Assembly: GCA_960531495.1 (NCBI GenBank)
Contig: OY482848.1
Location: 37,398,320 to 37,462,319, forward strand
Direction: 5' to 3'
DNA: 64,000 nt
Origin: Zeus faber
Taxonomy: Eukaryota > Chordata > Actinopteri > Zeiformes > Zeidae
The notes under the pieces: generated by a model
Told to the model about the DNA's origin: nothing
Database searches by the model: none
The model's input: the letters and a program-made list of their open reading frames with translations, nothing else
Translations under genes and position numbers: made by a program
Shown: one piece after another, positions 63,053 to 64,000 of the stretch
Layout of the letters: each line of letters starts with the position of its first letter
How positions within the stretch are numbered: position 1 is the first letter of the stretch

Positions 63053-64000
63053 GGAGGAAATAATATTTTATTAATAGGTTTTTGTTTATTTAAATATTGT
63101 TTTATTATTTATAGACCAGCAATATCCAGGCCTTGAGTAATGGTCTGTACCTTAGCAGCAAGTCAAAAAATGTATAGTACTAAATATTTGTTCAATTTTA
63201 GATATTGTTTCGAGTTTGTTTGATTATTTAAATATTTATTGTTTAACTGCACTTTAGAAGTACAAATATGTACATTCAGTACCTGATGTTTGTAGTTATT
63301 TGTTTAAAGACCTGACCTGAAGAGTAAGTACTTCAAGTTTCAAGGTCAAAGTGATCAAATGGTATTATCTGACTTATTTCCTGTGTTGAAATAGATGATA
63401 CAACCTGTTCAACTATAGACATCCATGAAACACTGACTGCCTGAATCTATCATGGTGTCCTCACAGTGGTGGCCTGCTGGCAACAAACTTTTGCTCTCAA
63501 AATATCGCTGTTTAAGTGTTACAGTAGCCTAGAGTCTAGCCTAGCCTAGAGCCATAATTTTCAATTTTAATTTTTTTATTTTGTAAGTACATTAGTTATT
63601 TATCATTTAATAAATATTGGTTAAACGTTAGTCCTCATTAATGATATGTATCTTTGGTTTTTTTTTTGAGGTTCATAACAGTACATGGTACTAAGCAGTT
63701 GTTGGCTCATTAGTTTGTGATTCACATGTACTAAAATTCACCAGAATGCAGGAAATTAAGTCTTTGTAACAAGCAAATCTTGGGAAACTGTAATACATAC
63801 CAAACACAACCAAATGGACCGTGTGTATTGCTGCCATGCAGCTATATTTATGATATAGCTGCATGGCAGCAATGAAGCAGGTTCCACTGAATGACATGGA
63901 ATGAAGGAAAGAAGTGACATTGTGCACAGTACGTCCAGCTCCACACCTTCTTTACATCCACCTGGATGCAGCAACAAGCTTTAGACTGAAAGTGCTTATT
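63053..64000. other. Unassigned A/T-rich end of window
   Basis: No supported gene. A short perfect hairpin at 63827-63873 is listed separately. Repeats of AGCCTAG occur near 63525-63552. Confidence 0.45.
63827..63873. repeat. Perfect 20-bp inverted repeat (hairpin, 7-nt loop)
   Basis: ATTGCTGCCATGCAGCTATA at 63827-63846 and its exact complement at 63854-63873, loop TTTATGA. No flanking transposon is recognised. Confidence 0.95.

Noticed and set aside
59042..64000. Exons 1 and 2 of the second zinc-finger gene
   Set aside because: No minus-strand match to the LTPEVKLHRA-type exon or the acidic HIKEEE-type exon was found; probably outside the window.

Overview
This window is vertebrate nuclear DNA, almost certainly from a teleost fish. 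The genes are split by GT-AG introns. Interspersed repeats are of typical fish types: several Tc1-like DNA transposons with TA target duplications, Rex/CR1-, L2- and RTE-type LINEs, a tRNA-derived SINE and retrovirus-like remnants. The zinc-finger genes have the teleost three-exon layout. More than half of the window is transposon or tandem-repeat sequence. I cannot name the species.

Layout. 1-9.9 kb is a repeat graveyard: a Rex-like LINE with a Tc1-like element inserted in its 3' UTR, a second decayed Tc1-like element, a pogo/Tigger-like MITE, an RTE LINE on the minus strand and minisatellites. 9.9-23.3 kb is the gene-rich core. sde2 lies on the plus strand (8 coding exons, 463 aa) and mtif2 on the minus strand (13 coding exons, 702 aa). 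They converge tail to tail, 326 bp apart between stop codons. I reconstructed both with phase-consistent splice sites, and neither carries a break. 23.9-31.3 kb holds a KRAB-less C2H2 zinc-finger gene (3 exons, 398 aa, 6 fingers); its first intron is almost entirely a 2.5-kb minisatellite. 31.5-42.9 kb is again nested repeats: a Tc1-like element, retrovirus-like remnants, and an L2 LINE interrupted by a Rex-like LINE.

42.9-54.2 kb is a large inverted duplication (arms about 5.1 kb, spacer about 1.06 kb). Each arm carries a complete two-exon S100-like EF-hand gene with its own TATA box and poly(A) signal, plus retrovirus-like pol/env remnants. The spacer contains a second, off-centre palindrome built partly from a Tc1-like transposase fragment. 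54.4-56.5 kb is another Tc1-like element, whose right end was invaded by a tRNA-Glu(CTC) sequence joined to a SINE. 58.1-59.0 kb is the ten-finger terminal exon of a second zinc-finger gene on the minus strand, paralogous to the first and sharing its 3' flank. So the region between the two zinc-finger genes is itself flanked by inverted paralogues. The rest is a MITE, a Tc1-like element inserted in a 32-bp minisatellite, and a SINE.

Functionally the genes are unrelated housekeeping and accessory loci: replication-stress/splicing (sde2), mitochondrial translation initiation (mtif2), DNA-binding zinc fingers, and small calcium-signalling-type proteins. The most notable observations are the S100-like palindrome with unevenly diverged arms, the nested off-centre palindrome in its spacer, the 42-bp coding minisatellite in sde2, and a 39-bp perfect hairpin in the first intron of mtif2.
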